From positions 5,584,501 through 5,648,500 of the forward strand of contig NC_084896.1 in the NCBI RefSeq assembly GCF_958979055.1: a stretch of DNA of 64,000 nt, read 5' to 3'. How positions within the stretch are numbered: position 1 is the first letter of the stretch; each line of letters begins with the position of its first letter. Positions 22,839-33,493 of the stretch are shown here, piece after piece. Origin of the DNA: Alnus glutinosa (taxonomy: Eukaryota; Streptophyta; Magnoliopsida; Fagales; Betulaceae). The notes beneath the pieces were generated by a model that worked only from the letters and a program-made list of their open reading frames with translations, searched no databases and was not told where the DNA came from. Position numbers and translations under genes: made by a program.

Positions 22839-24016
22839 ATGAAGTTCTGGGCCGGCATCGCAATTCTGTCTTTATTGCTGTCCTCATTCCGAGGAGGCTC
22901 AGCTGAGCAATGTGGAAGGCAAGCTGGAGGTGCTCTGTGCCCAGGTGGGCAGTGCTGCAGTCAGTATGGCTGGTGCGGCACAACCGCTGATTACTGCACC
23001 AATGGCTGCCAAAGCCAATGCACTGGCGGTGGCGGCGGTGGTGGTGACATTAGCGGTCTCATCTCAAGGTCTGCATTTGATAATTTGCTCAAGCATCGTA
23101 ACGATGGTGGCTGCCCAGCCAAGGGCTTCTACACCTATGATGCTTTCATAGCCGCTGCAAAGTCCTTTCCCGGCTTTGCTACCACTGGGGACACCGCCAC
23201 ACGTAAAAGAGAGATAGCTGCTTTCTTGGGCCAAACATCCCATGAAACTACCGGTTTGTTCACATTTAATATACTGTTTGCATAATCAAACTGGAAATGA
23301 CATTGAAACATCGATCCTTGAATGGATTGCTAGTAAGATTTTTTTTTTTTTTTTTGTAAATGCAGGGGGGTGGGCAAGTGCACCTGATGGACCATACTCT
23401 TGGGGATATTGCTATCTCAGGGAACAAAACCCTGGATCATACTGTGCTTCGGATCCGAATTATCCTTGTGCTCCTGGCAGGCAATATTATGGCCGTGGTC
23501 CTATCCAACTTTCATGGTTAGTGTTCATAACCTCTACAAATTATTACTGTTCTTTCCAGTTTAGTATAGTTTAAACATGTTTTTCCTGTACGCTAATTGA
23601 TCAATTTTGGTGATTTATTAAGGAACTACAACTATGGGAGGTGCGGAAAAGCCATAGGGGTGGACCTACTGAACAACCCAGACCTTGTAGCTACTGACGC
23701 AGTCATTTCATTCAAGACGGCAATCTGGTTCTGGATGACTCCACAGTCACCAAAGCCATCTTGCCACGATGTCATCACCGGAAGGTGGAACCCGTCTGGT
23801 GCAGACAAGTCTGCCGGCCGGAATCCCGGGTATGGCGTGGTCACAAACATCATCAACGGCGGCCTCGAGTGTGGGAAAGGTAAGAACCCAAAGGTGGAGG
23901 ATCGAATTGGGTTCTATAAAAGGTACTGCGACATACTTGGGATTGGCTATGGAGACAACCTGGACTGCTACAACCAGAGGTCTTTTGGGAATGGTCTCTT
24001 GGTCGACACTATGTAA
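22839..24016 (+). CDS. Class I endochitinase (hevein domain + GH19), copy 2, vacuolar type
   Basis: Exons 22839-23253, 23366-23516 and 23623-24016 (GT-AG, phase kept) encode about 319 aa. A signal peptide is followed by an eight-cysteine hevein domain (EQCGRQAGG...[10 protein letters not shown]), a six- to seven-Gly linker and the GH19 domain with the catalytic Glu in SHETTG and in REQNPG. The C-terminus NGLLVDTM matches the propeptide known from tobacco class I chitinase to direct the protein to the vacuole, so a vacuolar endochitinase is expected. The GH19 part is almost identical to copy 1: no change from SAFDNLL to SHETTG, and only R/L, V/I and A/D changes plus the LV insertion in exon 3. 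The hevein domain and linker differ much more. Both introns are short (112 and 106 bp). Confidence 0.96.
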
Positions 24017-24906
24017 TTTTGAATGTGACATTTACAAGTTACCTTTCTGAATGTATTAAAAACTGGTTTCACTGATGGGAATAATGGATCCTTTGGTCAA
24101 TAGGTTGTTGATCAAGGGTTGGATGTGAGGATGTGTAATGAGATGTGTAAATTTCTGCAATATTTACTCTCTTGTGAAATGAGAAAGTAAAAAATAAGTG
24201 GATTGCTGAAGTAATGTCATTTGAAAAAGCTCTGTAATAGAGTAGAAGCCCATTGAATCCCACATCGCAGAAGATGGATATCCGATTGTTTATATCTCAT
24301 ATATACTTTGAAACATTTTAGTGTTTGGCCTAGCATATAATATTGGTCGTCCTTAAAGTATTTTTCATTGACCAAAGAAAATAACTTTTATGAGGCATAT
24401 AATTATTAATACTTCCCATTTATGGTAATTATTTTTTTCCACTCTCCTACACTTTTGGGTAAGCAATTGTGTGAGGATCTCTTATAGATCCTATCTGTCC
24501 GAGCAAGTCTCGGGAGTCGCTGAACACCTGGTCAGGCAGGTAGACCCTAAAAAGGTCCTTCCTCAATTATTTGCCCAAATTACAAACAATATGGATTAAA
24601 AAAAATTACATTGGATCTCAATCTCATCTCCAAAAACCTTCTATTTTCATACACTCTATTTGTTCGAATCTCCTCTTGGTCATCTCTCTTCCTAGCAACT
24701 CCTTTGATTAAAAAGTATTTTCAATTTTTCATACAAGCCAAGCGCTAAAAATTATTTTTCGAACCATTTGCAAGGCCGCAAACAAACAACGACAAGATCG
24801 AAGACACTTTTTTCGAAAAATATTTTGAACTGAAAAAAAAAATAATAAAAAGAAAATTACGGGCGTTAGATTAGTTTAACCCAAAATCAACATAGCAATC
24901 TCATTC

Positions 24907-24956
<50 letters not shown>

Positions 24957-26500
24957 AACCTCATTCTCCCTTTCTTGGACAACGAAAAAAAAAAATACAC
25001 AAATAAAAACTAGAGGGTGAGGGGGGAGAGAGAGGCCCTTTGATTTCTTCGGGTCTGATCGAGGAGGAGATGGGCCTTTCAGTGAGCCCAATAAGTGAAC
25101 ATCAAATCAAGCCCAACTCAAGGCAATTAATGAATGCATTGAAAAATTTTATTCGAGTGGACTGTTTCTTTTTTCTTTTTTCTTAATTAATTGTGTATAT
25201 ATATATATATATATATACACATACACAACTATCCGATTATATTCCTCACCAAATACTCCAAGAAAAAAAAAATATATGACGGTTTTGTCGATCTCAAGCA
25301 CTTATTTCACATTTAACAACTCCTATAAATTTGGAAGAAATATATATTTGTTTTTGTTCTCTTACACATCTTTTGTTTATTTCTGTATAAGAAATGTCTA
25401 AATCTACAATTCATCTGAATTCCATATATTCAATAGTGAATTTTTAAAAGAGAACTAAAAATAAATAAAAAAGAAAAAAAAAAACGTGTATTAGAATAAC
25501 ATCAAGCACGTCTCAATCCAAACATATACCATAGTAACCAGTAGTTTGGACTTAGCGATTTGATTTGGCCTTTGGAAAACACTTTTTTGGATGCGGCTTT
25601 GTTTCTCAAAACCTAATAGCCACTCAAGATAGGAGCTCAAAGAAGACAACTAAGAAGAGGCCAAGATCCAATGATGGACTAGTTGAATCATGACTTGAGA
25701 CAATCTAAGTCTTTGGAAATATGTTCGAAGAGACTAATAGACATATATGTGGCCACCAATCACCATTGCCTCTTGCTTCAAGATTGAGGCGGCGGGAGCT
25801 TAGAGGAGAATGAAAATCTTCAATGAGCTTTTGAAGATATGAGGACTTAATAGGCCATACAAGGATAATTACTTACAAATAATAATACGCATAAGTTAGA
25901 TTACTATAACTATAAATATGACTATCATATATGTAGTAGGTGACATTGGCATTGGTTTATGAACTTTTAACTTTTTTTATGCTACTATTTAGTTTTTTCA
26001 TGTTAGACTTTAATGCTAGTTTTTGGGTTTAATTGTGACCATTTGTAAAATCATTATATATAAAAGTGTTGAACTATTTTATTCCACAGAAAACCAATAG
26101 GCCGGTATTTTCTTGTTATAGATGAAAATGTTGAAGCAGATTTTTTGAGGACCGGCTGGACTGGCGACGGGGCTCTTACAAAACAAGAAAAACGCCATGA
26201 AAAAATCGCTGGCATCTGGGAGACTACGAAGTCTCTAATACTTAAATTAGTAAATGACACTGAGAATGAACTGAATGGAATGAGTTTAGAGAGAAAGAGG
26301 AGAATTACCTTATTTTGGAAATGGTGACCACTTTTAAAGTGAGCCTCCCTAGAGGTGGTCCCTAGTGGAGTGCCGCCTAAAAGCTTGCCATGTAACTGAC
26401 AGGTAGTTGTCTAATTATTTTTTTCATGTAACGGGCTGCTTGAGTGGGACTATAATGATTTATATCTACACTAAAAAATAAAGAAAGAAGAAGAAAACAG
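24017..26500. other. Intergenic region between chitinase copy 2 and its pseudogene
   Basis: The first ~200 bp is shared 3' flank of the chitinase genes. The rest is AT-rich, with (TA)n runs at 24908-24954 and 25197-25215. A short frame at 26145-26327 was examined but matches no family I recognise. No supported gene. Confidence 0.5.
24908..24954. repeat. (TA)n microsatellite
   Basis: About 23 uninterrupted TA units. Confidence 0.95.
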
Positions 26501-26602
26501 TGGAAGCTACAATATATAATTGATCCCTATCAATTTGAAAAGGTCCAAAAAGATATTAACAACCACATAAACAAAAATATCCCTCTCCATCGATCACCTC
26601 GC

Positions 26603-26753
26603 TATAAATGCCAACCATCTCACCATCTTGCCACGTTCAAAAAAAAAAAAAAACAATCCTCAATGCCCTGACTTTGCTTCTACCGGCGATAATGCCACCC
26701 GTTTGAGGGAGATTGCTGCTTTCTTTGCCCAAACTTCTCATATAACTGACGGT
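26603..26753 (+). pseudogene. Chitinase (GH19) gene remnant
   Basis: A TATAAAT (26603-26609) sits in a sequence resembling the proximal promoters of the two intact chitinases (GGTCCAAAA, ACAAAAATATCCCTC, ATCACCTCGCTATAAATGCC). About 55 bp later comes a GH19 exon 1 fragment reading PDFASTGDNATRLREIAAFF then AQTSHITDG (about 26665-26752). The signal peptide, hevein domain and first GH19 segment are missing. The family motif SHETTG has become SHITDG, losing the catalytic Glu. The intron 1 donor position (ACGG/GTTCG) is retained, but no exon 2 or 3 was found downstream. It is a dead third copy of the local array. Confidence 0.85.
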
Positions 26754-27129
26754 TCGTTTATATATTTTATAATAGAAATTAAATTATTAAATTCATCTCT
26801 TCCTATCAGTCCACTGCCTTCATTCTTTCATGCCAAAAACATGACTTTACCATATAGAGGACTAATATTGATAATTCAATCATTTTAAATATAAAAGTAA
26901 TGTTATTTAGTATAGTGTTATATGACTGTTATATAACTTAAATGATGTAGTAGTGTAAATCAGCCATTGGTTTTTTTCAAGTGTTAATTCAATGACTGAT
27001 TTTTCATTAGGATACAAATTTTCCATAAATTCGTACAAACCAAACTCTAAAAGAGGCATGTGTCATCTCTTAGCCTGTGAGAAATATATGTTTCTTTAAT
27101 AGCATGAGCTTCTCACATATTTTTTTAAT

Positions 27130-27311
27130 GAGTAATGCTACATGTCATACTTATGTCCCTCTTGTGTCCCTCTAGAAATGAGGTGGCTTTTAAAATCACC
27201 ATTGAGCTTGTGATTGATCAAAATTGAATTTTGATCACATGGTGATTTTAAAAGCCACCTCATTTTTAGAGGGACACAAGAGGGACATGGATATGACGTT
27301 TAGAATTACTC
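27130..27311. mobile_element. MULE-type MITE, 182 bp, 9-bp TSD
   Basis: About 72-bp inverted arms (GAGTAATGCTACATGTCATA vs complement of the right arm) with ~90% identity. Flanking 9-bp repeats are TTTTTTAAT at 27121-27129 and 27312-27320. The termini resemble those of the elements at 22125 and 54540. Confidence 0.85.
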
Positions 27312-27358
27312 TTTTTTAATAGCTTAAAGGACACATGTTTTTTTGTTTGTAAGAAATA

Positions 27359-27751
27359 GGGGAACTTCACTTAACCCTCTAACTCCCATCACTTTTGCAA
27401 TCTCCTCTCAAAATTTAAAAATTTTCAATTTAGTATATCGAACTTTCGATTTTTTGTAATATCACTCATCTCGTTAGGATTTTGAGTTAAATCAGACGGT
27501 CAAAAGAATAAAATGACCTTTATACCCCTGTAAACTTTAAAAATTACAAAATTATAAATAGTTTTTTTAAAAAATAAATGAGGGTATTTTGAAAATTTAT
27601 TACCCGTCCATTAGGATTTTCAGTAAAATCCTAACGGAGTGGTGAGATTGTAAATTTTTTAAAGTTTAATATACTAAATCGAGAGTTTTTGAGCTTTGAA
27701 AAGAGATTGCAAAAATGATGAAAGTTCAAAGGAGTTAAGTGAAGTTTTTCC
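27359..27751. mobile_element. MITE family C, 393 bp, 9-bp TSD
   Basis: The inverted arms begin GGGGAACTTCACTTAA and, on the other strand, GGAAAAACTTCACTTAA, then share GCAATCTC, TTTAGTATAT and CGTTAGGATTTT. The flanking duplication TAAGAAATA occurs at 27350-27358 and 27752-27760. Related sequences lie at 43136, 46141 and 54518. Confidence 0.8.
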
Positions 27752-27768
27752 TAAGAAATACTATGCAA

Positions 27769-28896
27769 TTAATCACAACATGACTTTGAATAGTAGTTAT
27801 GTTATTCTTCACACCAACTTGAGATAATTTAAGCTTCATATATCTTAAACTCAATCTCCATAAAAATCTCCCAAAACAGATCAACTATTTTGTTCCCTCA
27901 AAAAATAAAATTTGTCTCCGGCCATCACGCAGAAACCAAAAATGAAAATCATTATTAGGAAAACTTGATAGAAAATTTCAATCCCAAGAAAATCAATAAA
28001 ACTAATTTCCTCAAGACCCAATTGAGACACTTTACTCTTTGAGATTTTTTCAAACATATGATAGACATCTTTCTCTTTAGCAGAATTTTATGAGTCAACC
28101 CAAAGGCTTACATATATCCTCCAATAAATCCTATTCCTCAAGATAAATAATAGATCAGTGAATAGGCCTAATTTGCTGAGAAGCCTTCCTCATCAATTTC
28201 ATTTTCCTCTTCCACCTAACATAGATTTGGTAGATGGATTTGAAGCTTACTACTTACAATAGTCAAGGTGGCACACACCTGACCTAGCACATCATATTAA
28301 AAATAACATAATTATTATTCAAAGTCATGTTGTGATCAGTTGCATGGTATTTCCTTTAGGGTACCAAATTGTATTACTACCTTTTCAACAATACACTTGT
28401 CATCCTCCTCCAAAAAATGCAGATTTGGTTGGTGGCGATAACTGTTAGCACCACCCTTGATGTAAAATTGCTCAATAAGGACCTCAAGTTGTGCACCAAT
28501 TTCATCTCCAAACCACTCCAACTGATCATCAAACCCATAAACTTGCTCCTGAGATCATTGCAAAAATGTTGTCAATTGATCATCATGCTGTGTTACCTTT
28601 TCGCGCTCATACACATCACCAATAATTGCATGTCTGTTTACTCCTCAACCTGCTCCTCTATTTGCATGATAGTAAAGAAACCCTAAGCTCGGATACCAAC
28701 TAATGCAACGTAGTGTAGTGGGTCGCAAAACAAAAAACAATAGATTAACAACTCTTCCCAAAACCAAGAACAAGTCAAGGACTTAAGGAAAAAATAGATT
28801 GGATATCACCCATTGAGTGTTTCTTGATGAAAATTATACATAATTGGTGGCTTAAGCCGTTCTTATTTAGCTTATATAGTAAATAGAGTTGCAAAC
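27769..28896 (-). mobile_element. LTR retroelement remnant with tRNA-Met-type primer site
   Basis: On the minus strand TTGGTATCCGAGC (28682-28694) resembles the initiator-tRNA primer-binding site TGGTATCAGAGC. The DNA beyond 28704 would then be LTR, interrupted at 28897 by another LTR element and possibly resuming at 33143. Sequence at about 27945-28010 is homologous to 32045-32110 in that younger element (TTTCAATCCCAAGAAAATCAA). Only broken frames remain, so the gag/pol identity is tentative. Confidence 0.4.
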
Positions 28897-29701
28897 TGAC
28901 GCAAGATAAAAGTACGATTGTTCTGACAACGTATGATAGCAGTAAAAACTAATAATTGAAGATTGAAAAGTGAATTCAAGAAGAAAGAAAATAACAAATA
29001 GAGAAGAAAAAGACTAGGGGTGTACAAGCGGTTATAACCGGCGGTTATTGGCTAAAACCGCAACCGCTAACCACCTAGCGGTTATTTTCATTTTACCAAC
29101 CGCAACCGCTAACCGCCTTGGCGGAGGCGGTTATTTTTATAACCGCCGGTTAGCGATTATAACCGGCGGTTTGAAACCGCTTTCGAATTCCAGTTTTGGG
29201 CCGGGTTTAGACCGGTTTTGGGTCGGGTTAAAATCAGTTTTGGGCTATTTTTACACCTGTTTTGGGCCAGGTTTACACCTGTTTTGGGCCATTTTTTGTA
29301 CAGATTTTTTGGGCCTTTTTTTGTGCATATTTTTTGGGCCATTTTTTGTACAGATTTTTCAAGAAAAAAATTTAATACTTTTTGGGCCTTTTGTCCTTTG
29401 TTACAAAATTACTAATCCAAACATATTCTAAATCCAAAACCAAACAAATCCAAATAATCAAATACTCAAAGACATTACAAATCCAAAATAACCAAATTCA
29501 AAAGCAAAAAATTACAAATCCAAATAACCACATAGGCACATACTCTAAATTCTAAAACCAAACAAATCCAAATAAACAAAACAAATACTCCAAGACATTA
29601 CAAATCCAAAATAACCACATAGGCACATACTCCAAATTCTAAAACCAAACAAATCCAAATAAACAAATAGTCCAAGACATTACAAATCCAAAATTCAAAA
29701 A

Positions 29702-29945
29702 TTACAAATCCACATAGTCACCGTCCAAGGATGCTTCGTTCCTTGATTGAGCGCAATCTACAAAAGAAGAAGCTTTAGTTAATTGAAAAGTAACTAAGTA
29801 AGTTTCAAAAATAATAATTGTACAAATGAAAAGTTACAACTAATTTACAAACATTTACCTTCTTCATCAAAGCTTTCCACAAATTCCTCCAACTCCCGAA
29901 TGTCAATTGGAGTATTCCTTATCCAACATTCAAATCCCAGCAAAT
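29702..29945 (-). pseudogene. C-terminal remnant of an hAT transposase gene
   Basis: Two minus-strand exons splice in phase. About 29945-29859 reads WIRNTPIDIRELEEFVESFD, and 29757-29702 reads CAQSRNEASLDGDYVDL then stop. Proper GT (29858-29857) and AG (29759-29758) flank the intron. Short acidic ends like this occur in plant hAT transposases, but no dimerisation-domain core is present. Assignment rests mainly on its position inside the hAT element. Confidence 0.4.
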
Positions 29946-30884
29946 CCCAGCAAGCCCACACGCTACCTCCCATTCCAACATTCAAATCCCAGCAACTCTA
30001 ACAGTCAAAAGTAAAACAACCATTAATTTTTCTCTTCTTCTAATTTTTATGAACCACCCTTGATCACTAGAGATCGAATCAAACATGTTAAATGTGAAAG
30101 ATGGACTTACATCTGCTTAGATTCGATTTCTTAGGTTTACAAATTTTAGTTCACTTACATATTTGTGTGGACTACTCAAACAAATACTAAAATCCACCAA
30201 AATTAATTCACAGGTAGATAATGGCCTGTGATTGTTTGTGCAAGAGACAGGCTATCAAATACTGAAACAGTGATGGGCTGGCTATAAGAAACAGAAACAG
30301 AAAAAACTAAATAGACAAAAATAGATGCTCGTAACCCAATTGAAAGAAACAGAAAAAAACTAAATAGACAAAAATGATAATAATAAAGAGATGAACATCT
30401 AGTATAATATGGAAGTCCTGAGACTCTGACCGTCCAAAAACTACTCAACAAACCAGATCTATACGACAGTGATGACACTACCAGAGGAGAGGAAATCCAA
30501 AAGGAAAAATAATAATAAAAAAAAAAAAACACAGAATAAAGATATTTGTGCATGAGTCTACAAGGATTTCATTTCACTAGTTCTATATCCATATGCTCAA
30601 TGGAAAAGAGAAACTCCCAAGCTGATAGACAACAGAGTTAAACAACTAATTATAGCACTGACATTGAAAAATTCAGGCATTCTGATGTCACATTTTGACC
30701 ATTCAAGATTTAGACTACATAATTTCCTCTATCTTGTCAGATTCCAGTAGAGTTGCTATATACAGTTTTTTTTTTTAATCATTAAATTAAATCTACAAAT
30801 ATATTTATTCACAACAAAAGGAAAAAGGACTATCTAGTATCTACCAAAACTGAGAGAAACTTACAGTGTAGTGGCGGCGGAGAC

Positions 30885-31065
30885 GACCGGAAGCGGAGAC
30901 GAGCGGCGGCTGAGACGAGAGGGCAGAGACGAGAGAGACGAGAGGGCAGAGGGCAGAGACGAGAGAGAAGAGAGGGCAGAGACGAGAGAGACGAGAGGGC
31001 AGAGGGCAGAGACGAGAGAGACGAGAGGGCAGAGACGAGAGAGATGAGAGGGCAGACTGCAGAGA
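30885..31065. repeat. GAGACGAGAGGGCA minisatellite
   Basis: A purine-rich tandem array of GAGACGAGAGGGCAGA and GAGACGAGAGA units (about ten, variable) inside the hAT element. On the minus strand it reads as a Leu/Ser-rich repetitive frame, with no sign of being a real protein. Confidence 0.85.
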
Positions 31066-32186
31066 AGCAGAGACGGCGTCGGCGAGAGGAAAATGAAATG
31101 GAAAGTTGGAAACCTAAACCTAAACCTCAGAAAATATGGTTTATATATATTACCAAAACGGCGTCGTTTTGGGCATTCAGCAATGCCCAAAACGACGCCT
31201 CTCAGGTCAGTTTTTTTTTTTTTTTTTTTTAATATATATATATATATAAGCGGTTAGCGGTTATTTATAACCGCTTTTAAAACCCTATAACCGCTAACCG
31301 CCTCCGCTAGGCGGTTAGCGGTTATTTATAACCGCTTTTAAAAGCGGTTAGCGGTTATAAGCGGTTAGCGGTTAGCGGTTTTAAGCGGTTAGCGGTTTTA
31401 AAGCGGTTATAACCGCCCCGTTTGAACACCCCTAAAAAAGACCATAATTGTCACAAATAAGCAAATAGAGAAATAATTTTGAAAGACTTAAATTTAATTG
31501 ATACTTCAAAACTTTATTCTAAAATAATACAAATATGCCTTTATATAAGCAAAGTTTGATTATTTCCCAAGCAAAATATTTGGAGAAAAATAAAGAAAAA
31601 TACTAAACATAACCGTAAACTTGGAAACAAAGTGAAATTCTTGTACAGAAAATAAAATATATTATTCTAAAAATAATATTAAAACATATTGTATGATTCT
31701 TTCCATTCTTTGGCTGATCTTATTCAAGAAATAATCTTCAAATCTTATGCCTAATTTTATATTGAATCAGGCTCATCGAGTTAGAAAGAATTTGTCCTTA
31801 AATTCAAATCATCTTTGCCTCGATATTTTGGATGTTCAATTAATTCATTCCATTCTACACTTCTCAACAGTCAACACCAAAGTAACTTGATACTAGAAGA
31901 AATACAACTTGCAACCCATCACAATATTACTCTGAATATTAGATCTAAAGTTAGTCGCACCAACTTGAGATGAAATAATCTTTCCAAGCTCTTGATTAAT
32001 TGTCATAAATTCACTATCAGTAAAACCAACGTCAAGATTTTGTTTAGGAAAATTTAAAAGAAAATTTCCAATCCCAAGAAAATCAACATAATTAATTTTC
32101 TCAAGACCCCATTGAGATATTTCACTTTATGAACTTTCATTAAACACATGATTATCGATTTTTTGTTCAATGTCTTGACCATATGG

Positions 32187-32241
<55 letters not shown>
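32187..32241. repeat. 55-base poly-A run
   Basis: Uninterrupted A homopolymer in the internal part of the LTR retrotransposon. Its length should be treated as approximate because homopolymers are assembled poorly. Confidence 0.9.
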
Positions 32242-32242
<1 letters not shown>

Positions 32243-32452
32243 ACCTTACCTTTATAAGATCTTCATCATTGCCATATGATCTTCATCATTGACATATATA
32301 TCATAAGTTGGTGGAGAATTTCAATCTACAAAACATTGAGAAGGATCTTCAACGTCTTCTTCATGTCGAAACTATTCATCAACAAACTCTTCATCCCGAC
32401 CACGTTGTTCCCGAACCAGAACATGATTGTGATAGTGGTTCTCGAAATTGGA

Positions 32453-32635
32453 TTATGAATCGTGATCGTCAATATCGCGATACATTTCCATGTTTTGCAT
32501 CGCTAGACGCTGCGTTAACTCCATAACCTGCCTCTGCAAGTCTTCAATCATCACGTCTTGTGCACTATGTTCATGGTAGGGGACTTCCTCATTCAAAGCC
32601 TGTCTACGCCAACCACGACCATGATCAACAATCAT
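32453..32635 (-). pseudogene. Gag-like N-terminal fragment of the LTR retrotransposon
   Basis: The minus-strand frame starts about 50 bases inside the primer site and reads MIVDHGRGWRRQALNEEV with VMIEDLQRQVMELTQRLAMQ further on. That is a coiled-coil-like start common in plant Ty3/gypsy gag proteins. It stops after ~60 codons; no capsid or zinc knuckle follows. Confidence 0.5.
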
Positions 32636-33142
32636 GAAAATTGATGAAGAAAATCACTCCAAGAATATGCTTATGATCTGATACCAACTGACGCGAGAAA
32701 TAACTAAGATTGTTCTAATAGCGTATGATGGTAGTAGAAACTAATAATTGAATATTGAAAAGGAAATTCAAAAAGAGAGAAAAAAACAAATATGGAAGAA
32801 AAATACCCTAATTGCCCCAAATAAGCAAACAAATAAATAACTCCGAAAGACTTAAATTTAATTGATACTTCAAAACTTCATTCCAAAATAATACAGATAT
32901 GCCTATAAATAGACAAACTTTGATTATTTTCTAAGAAGAATACTTGGATAAAAAGAAATAAATAAATATACAAAACATAACCGTAAACTTGGAGACAAAA
33001 TGAAATTCTTGTACATAAAATAAAATATATTATTCTAAAAATAACATGAAAATATATTCTATGATTCTTTTCATTCTTTGGCTGATTTTATTCAAGAAAT
33101 AACCTTCAAATTTTATGCCTGATTTTCTCCTGCATCACAAAC

Positions 33143-33490
33143 CCACTTAAACAGACAATTAAGTCAGTTTGTCACGATCTAATACGAATGAAACTACTAA
33201 CTCATTCGGACGAGTAGCGCAATACTTCTCCTTGTTCGAACTTGTTCCGAGCAAACTATTGAACGGCCATCTTAGATCTCGATTCTAAACAACTCATCTA
33301 GACTTGCACTAATTGTCATTCTGAACGAAGCTCCCTAGACCCCTTTCCAATGTCTTTCTAATAAACTCTTCCAGACTTGACGACTCATTTTGCCCTAATA
33401 AGCATTAGAATTGAAAAATATTCATAAAATATGACTTTGTATAACTTTGAATAAGCTTTCCAATGCCAAAAAGATTGTCTTCATACGATA
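33143..33490. other. Non-coding flank, possibly LTR of the older retroelement
   Basis: No gene. If the element at 28897-33137 is removed, this joins 28704-28896 and could be the continuation of the older LTR. It contains TTCGGACGAG and other motifs I could not assign. Confidence 0.35.
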
Positions 33491-33493
33491 TTA

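Larger units (their letters stand above)
27010..27768. mobile_element. MITE (family B) interrupted by two later MITEs
   Basis: The outer sequence (27010-27120 GGATACAAATTTTCCATAAA..., 27321-27350 AAAGGACACATG..., 27752-27768 TAAGAAATACTATG) matches the arms of the fold-back at 46809-47043, whose ends read GGATAGAAATTTCC and GTAAGAAATTTATGTCC. Two other MITEs (27130-27311 and 27359-27751), each with its own 9-bp duplication, interrupt it. The arms are diverged, so the limits are approximate. Confidence 0.5.
29015..31434. mobile_element. hAT-type DNA transposon inside an LTR, TSD AAAAAGAC
   Basis: The termini TAGGGGTG...CACCCCTA with the perfect 8-bp duplication AAAAAGAC (29007-29014 and 31435-31442) identify an hAT element of 2,420 bp. 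Both subterminal regions are packed with AACCGC/GCGGTT motifs in both orientations (29024-29180 and 31246-31420). Only the last exons of a transposase-like gene remain (29702-29945, minus), so it is a deletion derivative. Confidence 0.9.
28897..33137 (-). mobile_element. Non-autonomous LTR retrotransposon, TSD CAAAC
   Basis: Two diverged LTRs align along their length: 32689-33137 (449 bp) and 28897-31769 (about 445 bp once the nested hAT element and its duplication are removed). Both run from TGACGC to ...ATCA. The host duplication CAAAC is perfect (28892-28896 and 33138-33142). On the minus strand, TTGGTATCAGA next to the 32689 end is an initiator tRNA-Met-type primer site, so transcription would run right to left. 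The internal part (31770-32688) is only ~920 bp and holds a short gag-like frame and a 55-base A-run; no pol domains are present. Confidence 0.85.

Noticed and set aside
26145..26327. 60-codon frame ahead of the chitinase relic
   Set aside because: No recognisable family; broken on both sides; no splice context.
30861..31190. 109-codon minus-strand frame with Leu/Ser repeats
   Set aside because: It is the translation of the GAGACGAGAGGGCA minisatellite in the hAT element, not a protein gene.
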